A model generated the notes under the pieces. That model saw only the letters and a program-made list of their open reading frames with translations, searched no databases and was not told the origin of the DNA. A stretch of DNA of 64,000 nt from Breviolum minutum Mf 1.05b.01 (taxonomy: Eukaryota > Sar > Dinophyceae > Suessiales > Symbiodiniaceae): positions 4,178 to 68,177 of the forward strand of contig DF241486.1 in the NCBI GenBank assembly GCA_000507305.1, in the 5' to 3' direction. Every line of letters starts with the position of its first letter. Within the stretch, counting starts at the first letter, position 1. Shown one piece after another: positions 25,701 to 33,710 of the stretch. Made by a program: the position numbers and the translations under genes.

Positions 25701-25885
25701 AGAAATGACTGTGGGTGGGTAGCTCCAATGGGAAACATTTCCAGCTGCAACTTGCCCCCCAAGGTACCGATACACAGAGTAGCACCATCGTGCACATCTT
25801 TGATGGCTTCTTGGGCTGAAGCTACCACCTGAGCAGTGGAAACCACGCATCTCTTGAAATCGTCGCCATCTTTGGTAAAATTGGT
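4453..25885 (-). CDS. OXCT1-like: Succinyl-CoA:3-ketoacid CoA transferase (SCOT), gene span, about 29 exons
   Basis: SCOT moves CoA from succinyl-CoA to acetoacetate (or acetate) and acts in mitochondria. Both family I CoA-transferase domains are covered colinearly. The N-terminal domain has GGFGLCGIPENL, SNNAGVDNFGLG, SSYVGEN and PAFYT; the C-terminal domain has NGMYVNLGIGMPT, LQSENGLLGIGPYP with the catalytic Glu of SENG, MIPGSS, LGAM, NWIIPGKMVKGMGGAMDLV and the PLTGK segment. Exons total 1656 nt (551 codons plus stop) with compatible phase at every junction, against about 520 residues in animals. Donors are 14 GT, 10 GC, 3 GA and one unclear. The first exon here opens at an acceptor, so the start codon and mitochondrial presequence lie further upstream and were not found. 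A GVK-LT loop normally after exon 2 is absent, and the C-terminus is oddly long. Introns hold repeats and no other gene I can support. Confidence 0.9.
5694..5724 (-). CDS. SCOT exon 28 (31 nt)
   Basis: It encodes APPTLIEIAP plus one base. The acceptor is TTCAG|GCAC and the donor CAG|GTGCAC. Confidence 0.8.
6261..6286. repeat. (TCCC)n microsatellite
   Basis: About six CTCC units lie in the intron after SCOT exon 27. Confidence 0.9.
6313..6372 (-). CDS. SCOT exon 27
   Basis: It encodes VVNRCITDLAVFDFVTEGPE. The acceptor is CACAG|GTAG and the donor GAG|GTTGAG. The TCCC microsatellite at 6261-6286 lies just inside the following intron. Confidence 0.88.
7005..7033 (-). CDS. SCOT exon 26 (29 nt)
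   Basis: It encodes CSLPLTGKR. The acceptor is GTCTAG|GTTG and the donor CGC|GCCGGG (GC type). Confidence 0.85.
7562..7607 (-). CDS. SCOT exon 25
   Basis: It encodes VMEHVAKGNKHKLKP. The donor CCTA|GCGCGG is GC type; it is the only cut that gives the right length and phase to exon 26. Confidence 0.82.
9230..9280 (-). CDS. SCOT exon 24
   Basis: It encodes GMGGAMDLVSADSKVLV, directly continuing the KMVK of exon 23. The donor is GTG|GTCCC. Confidence 0.92.
10110..10163 (-). CDS. SCOT exon 23
   Basis: It encodes VAANGDLANWIIPGKMVK. The acceptor is CGCAG|GTAG. The donor AAG|GCACCG is GC type. Confidence 0.92.
11048..11084 (-). CDS. SCOT exon 22
   Basis: It encodes SKVDVTILGAME. The acceptor is GACAG|GTCG and the donor GAG|GTGAAC, phase 0. 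Confidence 0.88.
12398..12465 (-). CDS. SCOT exon 21
   Basis: It encodes ETITMIPGSSLFSSSESFGM plus IR. The acceptor is TTCCAG|GAG and the donor GG|GTGCC, phase 2. Confidence 0.92.
12523..12598. mobile_element. MITE-like element, family C copy
   Basis: GATGTCCCGTTGGAAG on the left is mirrored by CTTCCAACATCC on the right, with GGATCA/TGATCC inside. It lies in the SCOT intron about 58 bp upstream of the exon 21 acceptor and closely resembles the element at 33332-33460. Confidence 0.6.
13400..13840. repeat. Minisatellite, about 70-bp unit, six copies
   Basis: The core GACATCGTTGAACTCGCACA starts at 13421, 13492, 13563, 13632, 13702 and 13768, giving spacings of 71, 71, 69, 70 and 66 bp, separated by G-rich GTTGGGGTGGG stretches. 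It lies in the SCOT intron between exons 20 and 21. Minus-strand frames stay open through it because the unit lacks stops. Confidence 0.9.
13910..14215. repeat. 97-bp direct repeat followed by short GGAAGTGACCC repeats
   Basis: TTTGGAAGTGAGCCTTGAAT recurs at about 13925 and 14021 with the CCCCAAGCCCCACCCCTA block between. Several copies of GTGTTTGGAAGTGACCC follow at about 14115-14210. Confidence 0.85.
14670..14699 (-). CDS. SCOT exon 20 (30 nt)
   Basis: It encodes VDPDLINAGK. The acceptor is GCGCAG|GTGG and the donor AAG|GTGCG. A palindromic element ends 7 nt upstream of the acceptor. Confidence 0.9.
14707..14785. mobile_element. Palindromic element, family A copy 1, next to a splice site
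   Basis: CCAGGGAACTAAGATATCC (14707-14725) and GGATATGTTAGTTCCCAGG (14767-14785) match as inverted repeats at 17 of 19 positions. The element ends 7 nt from the 3' splice site of SCOT exon 20. Confidence 0.75.
15550..15615 (-). CDS. SCOT exon 19, catalytic glutamate
   Basis: It encodes VRIELQSENGLLGIGPYPPE plus SE. The Glu of SENG is the residue that carries the covalent CoA thioester in family I CoA transferases. The donor is GAG|GTGGATCC, and the same ten bases (AGGTGGATCC) recur at the start of exon 20. Confidence 0.92.
15935..15962 (-). CDS. SCOT exon 18 (28 nt)
   Basis: It encodes LVSNYLEPG. The acceptor is CTCAG|GCTC and the donor GGT|GTGGGG. Confidence 0.85.
16470..16529 (-). CDS. 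SCOT exon 17
   Basis: It encodes RAAKDLTNGMYVNLGIGMP, the glycine-rich start of the second CoA-transferase domain. The acceptor is GTCAG|GCG. The donor CCCAC|GCACC is GC type and is fixed by the frame of exon 18. Confidence 0.88.
16964..17085. mobile_element. Palindromic element, family B copy 1
   Basis: TACTCCCGGGAAGTTTAACA...GCTC at the left is mirrored by GAGC...TGTTAAACTTCGGGAGTGTA at the right (about 22 of 24 positions). The interior shares the string AAAGGAAA-TT-CATCTTCCAACCAT with the element at 34767. It lies in the SCOT intron upstream of exon 17. Confidence 0.7.
17745..17763 (-). CDS. SCOT exon 16, tentative 19-nt micro-exon
   Basis: It would encode (E)CKRII(R), matching the RERIIKRAA start of the second domain, and both phases fit. 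The intron after it would begin AGTG or, shifted one base, GAGTG with a CA end, so one boundary is non-standard. It is the weakest exon of the gene. Confidence 0.4.
17941..17980 (-). CDS. SCOT exon 15 (linker)
   Basis: It encodes GYEKRIEKRTVST in the variable linker between domains. A G|GTGGCG donor gives the phase needed by exon 16. A GC donor at 17927 would be an alternative end. Confidence 0.75.
18510..18557 (-). CDS. SCOT exon 14
   Basis: It encodes EIHLPGIYVHRVVQGQ, which closes the N-terminal domain. The acceptor is GACAG|GAAA and the donor CAG|GCGGG (GC type). Confidence 0.9.
18882..18935 (-). CDS. SCOT exon 13
   Basis: It encodes VCIAEVEEIVPVGALSPE. The acceptor is GGCAG|GTGTG and the donor GAG|GAGAGC (GA type). 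Confidence 0.9.
19301..19334 (-). CDS. SCOT exon 12 (34 nt)
   Basis: It completes Arg and encodes NFNPDCARAGK, the equivalent of the ARNFN motif of animal SCOT. The donor AAG|GCCAAC is GC type. Confidence 0.82.
19611..19651 (-). CDS. SCOT exon 11
   Basis: It encodes ADERGNLVWRGTS plus two bases of Arg. The acceptor is CACAAG|GCAG. The donor GAG|GAGAAT is GA type. Confidence 0.85.
20089..20144 (-). CDS. SCOT exon 10
   Basis: It encodes YIMEKAIVGDFSIVKAWK after a split Gly. The acceptor is GACAG|GCTAC and the donor AAG|GCCAG (GC type). Confidence 0.88.
20532..20583 (-). CDS. SCOT exon 9
   Basis: It encodes AGDVDIMSQPRESRDFD. The acceptor is TTTGCAG|GCC and the donor G|GTAAAG, phase 1. Confidence 0.9.
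21499..21561 (-). CDS. SCOT exon 8
   Basis: It encodes AYGTAVHEGKNVIKYGPGGA plus K. The acceptor is TGCAAG|GCC and the donor AAG|GCAATG (GC type). Confidence 0.88.
21786..21820 (-). CDS. SCOT exon 7
   Basis: It encodes GAGIPAFYTRT after a split Gly. The acceptor is GGAAAG|GTGG and the donor ACT|GTCCTT, phase 0. Confidence 0.88.
22732..22759 (-). CDS. SCOT exon 6 (28 nt)
   Basis: This short exon encodes GTLAERLRA plus the first base of a Gly codon. The acceptor is GCCAG|GGC and the donor GCAG|GCCGG (GC type). Confidence 0.85.
22909..23016. mobile_element. MITE-like element, family D copy 2
   Basis: CCTGGTTGGTTC (22909-22920) and GAACCAACCAGG (23005-23016) are a perfect 12-bp inverted repeat. 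Inside is TATGAAATAATCCCTATATAA. It lies in the SCOT intron between exons 5 and 6. Confidence 0.75.
23278..23322 (-). CDS. SCOT exon 5
   Basis: It encodes EQYLTGQLEVELTPQ. It lies between CCAG|GAGC and a GC donor (CAG|GCAATC), phase 0 at both ends. Confidence 0.9.
23830..23881 (-). CDS. SCOT exon 4
   Basis: It encodes QIKRMISSYVGENKLFE. The acceptor is GTCAG|GCAG. The donor is GAG|GAGCGA, a GA-type start, because only this cut joins in frame to the next exon. Confidence 0.88.
24105..24163 (-). CDS. SCOT exon 3
   Basis: It encodes AVSNNAGVDNFGLGLLLQS, a near-invariant family segment. The acceptor is CCCAAG|GCAG and the donor AAG|GTGG (phase 2). Homologues have about six more residues (GVK-LT) before AVSNN; they are missing from exons 2 and 3. 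Confidence 0.9.
24705..24815. repeat. Degenerate GACAT-ATA short tandem repeat
   Basis: GACATCCTATCG, GACATCATAAGT, GACATCTTATTT and later variants recur about every 12 bp. On the plus strand the frame reads a run of D-I-L/I repeats; it is intronic to SCOT and probably not translated. Confidence 0.55.
25225..25280 (-). CDS. SCOT exon 2
   Basis: It encodes GGFGLCGIPENLIEALQHK, the glycine-rich CoA-binding loop typical of the family. The acceptor is TTTTCAG|G and the donor AAG|GTGCC, leaving in phase 0. Confidence 0.9.
25768..25885 (-). CDS. SCOT exon 1 (first recognised)
   Basis: It encodes VVASAQEAIKDVHDGATLCIG, the first strand-helix of the N-terminal CoA-transferase domain. The acceptor is CTTAG and the donor G|GTACC, leaving in phase 1. 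The residues before it show no clear presequence. Confidence 0.8.
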
Positions 25886-25889
25886 CTAA

Positions 25890-26830
25890 GTTTTGAGGAT
25901 TCTGTAGATTGAAACACGTGGTTTACGTAAATATATTTCTATGCAAAAAATAGAATCCTTTGCAGAGCTGGCCGCAGTCCTAAGTCTTCCCAGGAGCTAT
26001 ATAAATACATGGAGGAACGTAGGTTGGGTCCTGCCTAAACACTGGAAAACCAGTGGATAATGAGTGTCAAGGTTAATTTTAGGTTCCGTTCATAAAAGTG
26101 AATGGATTGTATCCTACACCGTTACAGGGTTTTGGCAAACCCCAAAACATGGGTATGAGTCATGTTAGAGTCATGTTATACTTAAGGGAATCGTGCTGAT
26201 CTTTTGTGGGGAAAAGTCCGCTGCCAGGTTCTTTGGATGCTTTCTTTCCACATCATGGGTTGAGATATCGTTTTCAGGCGGGTCTCAACAAAGCTGGAAA
26301 TCCACTGAAACAAACCATTGATCACTAGCTACACGAAGCTTGCCCACGAAGAATCGAAGAATCGGTGCTTTTTCAAACAGAAAACCCGAAAGCAACACAT
26401 TTTCAACACATCTTCAAAATGCTACTGTTGTGTTTCGCTCAACTTCCCCTGTCTGCGATGGGTAATTCCAACCGACTTCCGATCTAACTTCTTTTGGCAT
26501 CGAGGAATGGACTGGATGGGTCGGTGGTGAAAAACCCTTCTATTTATTTGGTGATGTGCCTATCAAGACCTATTAGCCGTGGAAACTTCCAGTCAAAAAA
26601 AAAACATCCACCATACATCCACCACAATGCAAGGTAAACACATGATGTTGGAGAAATATAGAATTATGTCATTTTCTATCCAAACATCTCTTCTGTTGAA
26701 CCATTCTTTGCAAAAAGTCACAGAGATCTTGATTTTGAATTAAGATTTCTCATGTCTTGGGGTGGGTGACATTGGGGTGGTCCCCTTAGATTCCCATTAT
26801 TGTTACACCATTTGAATGAAAAACCTCCAA
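25890..26830. other. Region upstream of the first recognised SCOT exon
   Basis: The SCOT start codon and mitochondrial presequence should lie in or beyond this stretch. I found no convincing exon in it. Confidence 0.4.
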
Positions 26831-26835
26831 GCCAC

Positions 26836-26911
26836 CTTCCACCACACCAGCGACAAAAACCCCTTTGAAATCTCTGGGCCTTGCTCGAGGTAGAGAAGCC
26901 ACGTCTAAGAC
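26836..26911 (-). CDS. Exon of unrecognised minus-strand gene
   Basis: It encodes VLDVASLPRARPRDFKGVFV followed by AGVVE between GCCAG|GTC and GAAG|GTGG, phase 0 in and 1 out. Composition and the AG|G edges support an exon. Its phase does not fit directly to the exon ending at 27768, so at least one exon is missing between them, or it belongs to another gene. Confidence 0.4.
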
Positions 26912-27442
26912 CTGGCGTTTTACTGGAAAACAAATGTGTTTCCAAAAATAGTGGTACCCCCAAATCATCCATTTTAAAAGGGTTTTCCATTAAAAACCAT
27001 CCATTTTGGGGTACCCCTATTTTTGGAAACACCCATTTGTAAGAAAAAACATAGTGTTTTTAATCCACAAAAAATTGGAGAACAAAATGTTCAGAAATGA
27101 TTGGAAGATGGAAGCTCCAGGCCCCCCAAATCGTCCTTTGATCTTCAAATCATTTTGTAAGAAAAACATCACAAAAAATGGCACCTTCCACCGGTGGCAG
27201 GCAACGCCATTTGGCAGCCCCACATGCCTGGAAAATTTTTACTCATCCCAAGATCCAACAGAACAAAAAATATCAAGGGAAAGTCAGGTATGATGCTTAC
27301 ACCCTGAAAACTAACATGGATACCCAAAATGATGGTTTGGCAAAGGTGGACTCCTTCAAGATATAGCGATTTTTGGTATCTATGATAGATTTCTGGGGTG
27401 TAATATTCCTGATTCTTGGATCCTTCTTAGAAAATTAACCTG

Positions 27443-27528
27443 CAGGGAACGATCACATATCCCACCTTGGGAAAAGGAGAATCATCGACTGCAAAGCGCT
27501 GGCTGGTAGGGGAGATGCTAGTTCCCTG
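27443..27528. mobile_element. Palindromic element, family A copy 2
   Basis: CAGGGAAC at the left and GTTCCCTG at the right are exact inverted repeats. The interior shares GAATCATCGACT-AAAG with the copies at 35047, 40364 and 63885. Confidence 0.65.
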
Positions 27529-27767
27529 GAGGGAAAAACAGCAATTGGATATGCACTTCTACTTGGGTGAAGAACTCGCATACCTTAATCTAAAAACCGA
27601 ATAAGTCGAATCATTCCAAACATCGCAGTCCTACCAAAACACACAAGAGAACACACACACACACAACTACTGACATCAAATATTATCTTTACACAACATC
27701 AACATCTACATTCCTTATCTTAAGTTAGGTAAATTACTACATTCATTTCTCGGAGTCTCAGGATGTC

Positions 27768-29263
27768 CTAGAAATTGTGATCCACAGATCCAGTGAGCGA
27801 TCCAGAAGCTGGGCATCCCCAACCAAGCGCGGCACAATGTGTCTAAGTTGCATCGTATCAAAGAGCTTTTTGACGCCTGGAGATAGACCCAGGAGACCAA
27901 AAAAACATTTTCGATAGGAGTGCAATGAACTGGTATGAACCCAACCCAGGTACAGGAAACTCCATTGGGATGTTCCTTGAAGTCAGCCAACAGGCAATAA
28001 AACCGTTACACATCTCCAAGTACATGATCTTTTCTCAGTAATTAGGGGCAAAGCCGGTTACTGTACTCTACACACATCCACACCGTAGGACAGGACATCT
28101 GTCGATTTCCAACTCCAAACATCCAACTCAATCTCTCGATCTTTTGAAATAAAAATCTCTTGATCCCAAAAAGTCACCACCAGTGGAAAAGAAAGATTCA
28201 AATACATCAAAATCCTGAAAAATTGGAAGACATCATGTGTATACACAATTTGATTGGCATCCTAAGGACTGGTATAAACCCAAAATAATTTTCCAACAAA
28301 ATGAGGAGGAACAACTCCAAAAATGGTTTTTCAAGATATATAATTATGATTCTTCTACGAATCATTTCCAAATGTAATTTTGGGGTATTTCACGTTGGCA
28401 AAGATTCCTTCCCTTTTTAGCATCACTTGCACCTGCCAGTGGGCGCTGCTTGAAACTTCCCCCCCACCAAAGGCCACAGTCCGAAACGCTGCGAGGTTTC
28501 AGCTGGTTTTTCACTCATACTAGCACTCCGGGGAACTAACATATCCCATCTTTGGAAAAAGCATATTGATCTCCCCAACCACCTTAGGAGACATGTTAGT
28601 TTCAAGGAGAGTATTGGTCAATCTCCAACCATAGTCATCTTCAATTGGATTCACTTGGTATTTTCTTTCACCTGCATCTAGATCTGCAAATATGCATCAA
28701 TTTTGCCGTTGTTGATGTCGATAAAAATGCCCTGTCACTACCTCAGCACATCCGGCAGCCCCAAAGTTTAACATGTAAAATCACGATATTACATCACATT
28801 GGATCCTGTATCCAAATTTCATCAAATTTCCACCTCTCAGGATTCCATCTTTTAGGCCTTTTATATCATTTTATCCCGTCACCAAACAAAGGGTTATGAC
28901 AGTACAAGCATTCTTCACTATGTCATCAACAACCAATGATAACACTCGGTTCTTCAGGACAGCAAATTGCCAAGTTGAGAGGAAGTTTGGACTCGTGGCA
29001 AGGCTTTGCAGCTTTGCGCCTGTGAATAGTGAATAGTATGGGTCGGGAAACCCGTGCGCAACAAGACCTGCGCCATCTTTTTACAAACAATCAAACATCT
29101 GAAGATCGGTTTCCAAGTATTAGGTAAATTCCTCCCTTCCACACACACCATTTTAGAGAGAGAGAGAGAGAGATCCACTTTGTTGGCCTTGTGGACGCCA
29201 AAAGACTCTCAAAGCAGTTCCATCTAGGGCCACGATGGTGCACTGGTGCATTCGTGTCTTTAC
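27768..29263 (-). CDS. Unrecognised minus-strand gene, three phase-compatible exons
   Basis: Three exons join without a phase break. 29263-29188 encodes HQCTIVALDGTALRVFWRPQ near its end; 29067-29020 encodes LVAHGFPDPYYSLFT; 27876-27768 encodes KKLFDTMQLRHIVPRLVG then DAQLLDRSLDLWITIS. The first two end at GC donors and the third at a GA donor (AG|GACATC), all begin after AG|G, and the split codons at both junctions make Gly. GFPDPYYSLF faintly resembles the aromatic motif of prenyltransferase or C2 folds, but I do not assign a family. The gene lies upstream of SCOT on the same strand, consistent with dinoflagellate one-way gene clusters. Start and end were not found; further exons may lie at 26836-26911 and 31554-31637. 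Confidence 0.5.
28525..28612. mobile_element. Palindromic element, family A copy 3
   Basis: ACTCC-GGGAACTAACAT at the left is mirrored by ATGTTAGTTTCAAGGAGAGT at the right. It lies about 20 bp from an open, exon-like stretch (28433-28502, minus). Confidence 0.65.
29155..29172. repeat. (GA)n microsatellite
   Basis: About eight GA units, in the unrecognised minus-strand gene between its first two listed exons. Confidence 0.9.
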
Positions 29264-31553
29264 CTCTACAATGGTTGTGAGCAAAAAAACCATCAAACAT
29301 ATCAACGGTTTTAGGGATGTTGGTGGTCAGGCACCCTCAGACCTAGATCGATTCCGCAGATTCTGCTGCTGTGGTGTTGCTAGTGTATTTTTTTTTTTTG
29401 ATGATCTATCGAACCTGTAGCAACTACGAAAAAACATCCAGAATCCCAGAACCAAACTAGTTAAGCTCCCAAACACCAAACTTGCAATTGACAGCTTACG
29501 AACACATCCGCGCCAGCAGCATCCTTTTTGGACCAAAGACTTTCGTTGCTGGAGATGCTCCTCTTAGCCTTCCATGGGATCAGTCAAATTCAGATTCAAT
29601 AATGTGCAGGTGTTTTAGCAGCGGGAAAGTGTTGTCATCATAACTTGCGAAACGCAACCATTTCTTTAAAACTTCGGGTAAGTTGTTTAGATTGCTGATT
29701 GCAAAGCATGCGAAACAAATTTCGGGAACCTAAAGTACACCGAAGGAGATCAGGGGATCAATGCTGAGGATCAAGGTCTGCTGCTTGAGGTTTCCTTCAA
29801 AAACACCAGGGATACCTTTAGCGTCGCCTTTAGGGTCAGCCTGTTCTGTTGCTTCTACATACATATCTTTTGGATTCTTTTGGCATAATTCATCTTATAC
29901 GACACCGACATATCAGCCAAACAATGTCCACAACTGCATGATTTCACGGATTCGATTGAGACCTGAATCAGCAGGCTGCATTGAATCGGGAAATACTCTT
30001 CATCATCGGCTTCCAGATTGAGGATCGACAGATTGTGCCCTAATCCGTTCATCACCAAAAACAGTAAACCGTAAGGGCGCAATCCGTAATCCGTACTAAG
30101 GATTGAAGATTAGAAGCGAACTGCCCAGTAAATTAATGGAATATCGAATCCCTTCCGAATTTGGGACAATTTTCCCAACTCGAAACCTTTTTCCCGTTGG
30201 ATCACCACAAGCTGTGCCCCAAAAAACCCTTTTCCCTCGGAAAAAGTCGCCTTAAAGAAATTGTGGAATGGCAACGGCCAAGACAACCACCACCAGGGCC
30301 ACACCTGAAGGGTTGGCTGATGGGATCCCTGGATTTAGCCAGTAACATGACGCTGGTAGTGGTGCTGGGGCTGGTGGTACTGCTTTTACTGTGGCTGTTG
30401 CTGTGGTTGGTGGTGGTATTTGAAGCAAACATCATAAAAGCATGCTGTTTAATCGGCCGGACGAAGCCAATAGCGGTGCTTTTCTGATAAAGAAAGCCAA
30501 GCCATCAATACTGACACAGCGAAGTCAATGAAGTTGCTCGCTCCTACCATGCTTTTGATGACTTCGTAGGAGATCCTAAAAGAATCCAAAAGAGATGTTC
30601 CGTGCATTTCGGCAACCCACATCCTTCGAATCTGTTTATGTAGATTTTATACATCTTTTTACTGCAGTTAGATTTTCGAGTTGATTCTGGATCACTCCGA
30701 TTCCCCTTCAAATCATTGACACCAACGTTTCAAGTTTCAACGGCAATATTGATGGAGTTGCCCTCTTTTCATCCATTTTCACCCATCTTCTACACTGTGC
30801 TTCGGATTTTTTTCTAACAAAAATCTATCCTTTCCAACCAGGAATGAAATCACATTCCCTTGCTATTGTTGTGCCCTGCCGTAACCAAAAACTGGAAACT
30901 TTCCCAACTTTCCGAACCCCTCGATTTGGAAGACTTGGGTGAGCCGAACAGGTTGTCAACGCGAAGGGAACTGCAGAGCTCTTTACCTGTCACACTGTTG
31001 GTTTGTGTGGACCATCAAATCCAAGATGTTACCTGTGAAATCAATCCCATCCCCCCACGAAAAGAGATTTTTTTTGCGGAGCTTCCAATTTTGGGAGATG
31101 ACCAATTCAAAGACTACAGTATACCTGTAAAAGCCAGTGATCCCTTCTTGCTTGTTCAACGGCATCTCTAAATTTGCCACAAATCCAAAATATGCTCGTT
31201 TTGGTCATTTGGCCAATGATTTAACACTGTAAATCAGGACACCGCTCAAAAAAACACCATCAACATGAACTATCTATTTCTATCCATTTGTACCTTATAA
31301 GAAACTCATTTTTATCACATCATAGAGCGCTATATCTTTCCTTGTTGGGCTCTTTGAGTTCTCGAGGTTTTCCACATAGGCCTAGTCCCTAACGATGCTT
31401 TGGTGTTCCGTACCTCCATGAGATCTTACAAGTGATTGGTACCCAAAAAACTTGAGAAGTGATCCACCTATACGTTTTTGTCCACCCCCAAAAAACATAG
31501 CCATCTCAACATTGGGAACATCACCGAATCAAATGTCCCATAGCGTGTAACAC

Positions 31554-31637
31554 CGTTCAACACCGCGTTGGCGACAACCACCACCATGACCTTGGAATCC
31601 CCTTTCGGTGACTCGGCGGTGTTCAGCGTCACAGGTC
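31554..31637 (-). CDS. Candidate exon, minus strand
   Basis: It encodes PVTLNTAESPKGDSKVMVVV followed by VANAVLN, between GAAG|GACC and ACG|GTGTT, phase 1 in and 1 out. The AG|G edges and strand-like hydrophobic run favour coding. The family is unknown; it could be an upstream exon of the gene at 27.8-29.3 kb. Confidence 0.35.
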
Positions 31638-32164
31638 CTTCAAGGATGAGAGTAGCCGAATCCACTTAGTCTAATAGCTGTGCCTGTAGGAGGCTAGGCT
31701 CTCAAAATCTGTGTAGATTTTTGTGCATTATTGTAAAGAGACCAAAAAGGATTGGTCATAACTTAGTATTCCAACCGTCAACTGCTCAAGAATTCTGAGC
31801 TGCGGCACCAAAAACCCTTTGAATCCTACGGACAATTTGAGTGAATCATCTCTTGAGAGATTTGTTTCATTTTGTACAAAGCGAGCAACTATCAGTTGAC
31901 AGCTGTTCGATGTCAGTGAGCTATATGGGGGATACGGTGATACTGATTATATATCTACAATGATACGAATAATCACTGTATATCACTGTAATAACCCTAT
32001 GTTAGATCGGAGATTTGCAATACCCTCTGGTGCAATTGAATTCCCCCATTTTCAATAGGAGACTCATGGGATCACCACAAACCAAATCCGTTCTCCCCAA
32101 ATATCAAGCCGAGGGGCCAGTCATTTGGGTGAATTATGAGAATCATCGCAAAAATAGTAGCACT

Positions 32165-32240
32165 ATTGGATACCTAGTTGGTGGTTTCAACCCAGTTGAA
32201 AAATAGTCAAAATGGGAATCTTTCCCAAATAGAGGTGATC
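32165..32240. mobile_element. Repeat element end, family E
   Basis: GTGGTTTCAACCCAGTTGAA and TCAAAATGGGAATCTTTCCC repeat the ends of elements at 33638, 39640 and 46023. Element borders are uncertain. Confidence 0.4.
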
Positions 32241-33331
32241 ATTGACCCACCCAAAAAGATATTTTTGAAGACGAAATCTAATCCAAAATCTGCAGTTTTG
32301 ACCAGTTTCAAGCCACACGTTGCCATTTCCGACGAAACCTGCCACCCTGCGGTCCATAAGTACCACAATGCTTGGCATCGAGGATGCCTTTTTCATCCAA
32401 ATGTTTTGGTGCCTGTGGGGCGGCTAACATGAACGTAATGGTTGAAACTGCTGTTGATGGACAAAAATCCGGTGAACCAAATTCAGTTGACGAGTAAATA
32501 TCCTAAATGTCCCTTTATATTTACGGCAGTGGTTTACCATGTTTGATCTATCCCAACTGGTCCATCAACAGTACCACCTTGTGAGAGTTGCACGTTGTCC
32601 CGGCTCCCAGCAACAAAAAACACGCGTCAGCACCTCTTCTAATGATTCTTCTTGCATACCTGGTGGCAAAAAATCGAAGATATCCAGGAAAGGGCGAGAG
32701 GACATCATCCAAAAATCGTTGCAGCGAAGGGTGGAAAGAGATGTGGAGTTTTCAGATTTCGCCTTTCCGGTCACATATTCTAGACTCATATTATGCACTA
32801 AGCGTTCATTTTGGGGCTCCAATTTTAGTTGTCGAATTTGTATGACAATTTTATTCAACGCCTTTTTTTTTCTCCGATTTTCTTTGTTCCGGCTGGTCAT
32901 TTTCATGATCTGGGCAAACGAGCTCCCAGCGCAGGTTTTCTGAACCTATTGACATCCATAAAAACTATCAATACATATCATATAGGTCCCAATTGCTGTG
33001 AAATCCATATCCTGGGCTCGATACAACGCGCGCCGTGGGCCCTGTGTAAAGTGCATCTTGTTTGTGAGGCCCTTGAAACTGAAGTAAGGGGCCACTGAAC
33101 AGCCTTATGACAATGAGTCGTTAAACTTGGTTCCCATCACGGCTAAACACTATTTATATGCGGAATCTAATCCGGCGAACTGAGCTGCTTTGGAGTATAT
33201 AAGAGGATTCCGAATCCCCCTTCTCATCATCCATTCATCCTGTTCTTTGCAGAATCTCTGTACTTCCCAACCTAGAAATCCAAATCGAGTCCAAACCCAA
33301 GAATCAATGAAGCCCAGATCTGGTTGGTTTT

Positions 33332-33460
33332 GCTTGGATGTCCCGTTGGAAGTGCTGGGATCAAAGGTTAGGATCAGTGGCTTATGTCACCCCCATATAC
33401 CCCATTTATAAGTTTGTGAAATAACCCTTGATCCTAACCAACCCAAGGTAACATCCAAGT
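33332..33460. mobile_element. MITE-like element, family C copy
   Basis: CTTGGATGTCCCGTTGGAAG at the left matches the 12523 element almost exactly, and ACATCCAAG closes the right side as an inverted repeat. GGTTAGGATCA and TGATCCTAACC form an inner inverted pair. Confidence 0.65.
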
Positions 33461-33637
33461 GGACAACCTCATCACCTGTGATTCCCTGGCTCCCGGAACT
33501 AAGTCTCCCAACCCAACAACTGTCCCAAACGCTCTCTCGCATTATCACGGGACTGGCAACACTGAAAAAATGCGGGGCACTTTGGGGTAGTTTCTACAAA
33601 CAACTAAAGAGGACAAATACAGGACTACTGTGGTGTG

Positions 33638-33710
33638 CTGGTTTCAACCCATTTGACAAGCATTCGTCAAAATGGGGAAGCTTCCCCAAATAAGGATGAG
33701 CAAGTGACTG
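33638..33710. mobile_element. Repeat element end, family E
   Basis: GTTTCAACCCATTTGACAAG, then GTCAAAATGGGGAAGCTTCC, is nearly the same sequence as at 32165-32240. Confidence 0.4.

Noticed and set aside
26880-26970. RRGFSTSSKAQRF as a mitochondrial presequence for SCOT
   Set aside because: It looks like a targeting peptide, but no in-phase donor leads to SCOT exon 1 and another frame of the same bases has better exon edges.
28058-28246. Minus-strand STDVLSYGV as a protein kinase subdomain
   Set aside because: The resemblance is short, spacing is off by one residue, and no other kinase motif is nearby.
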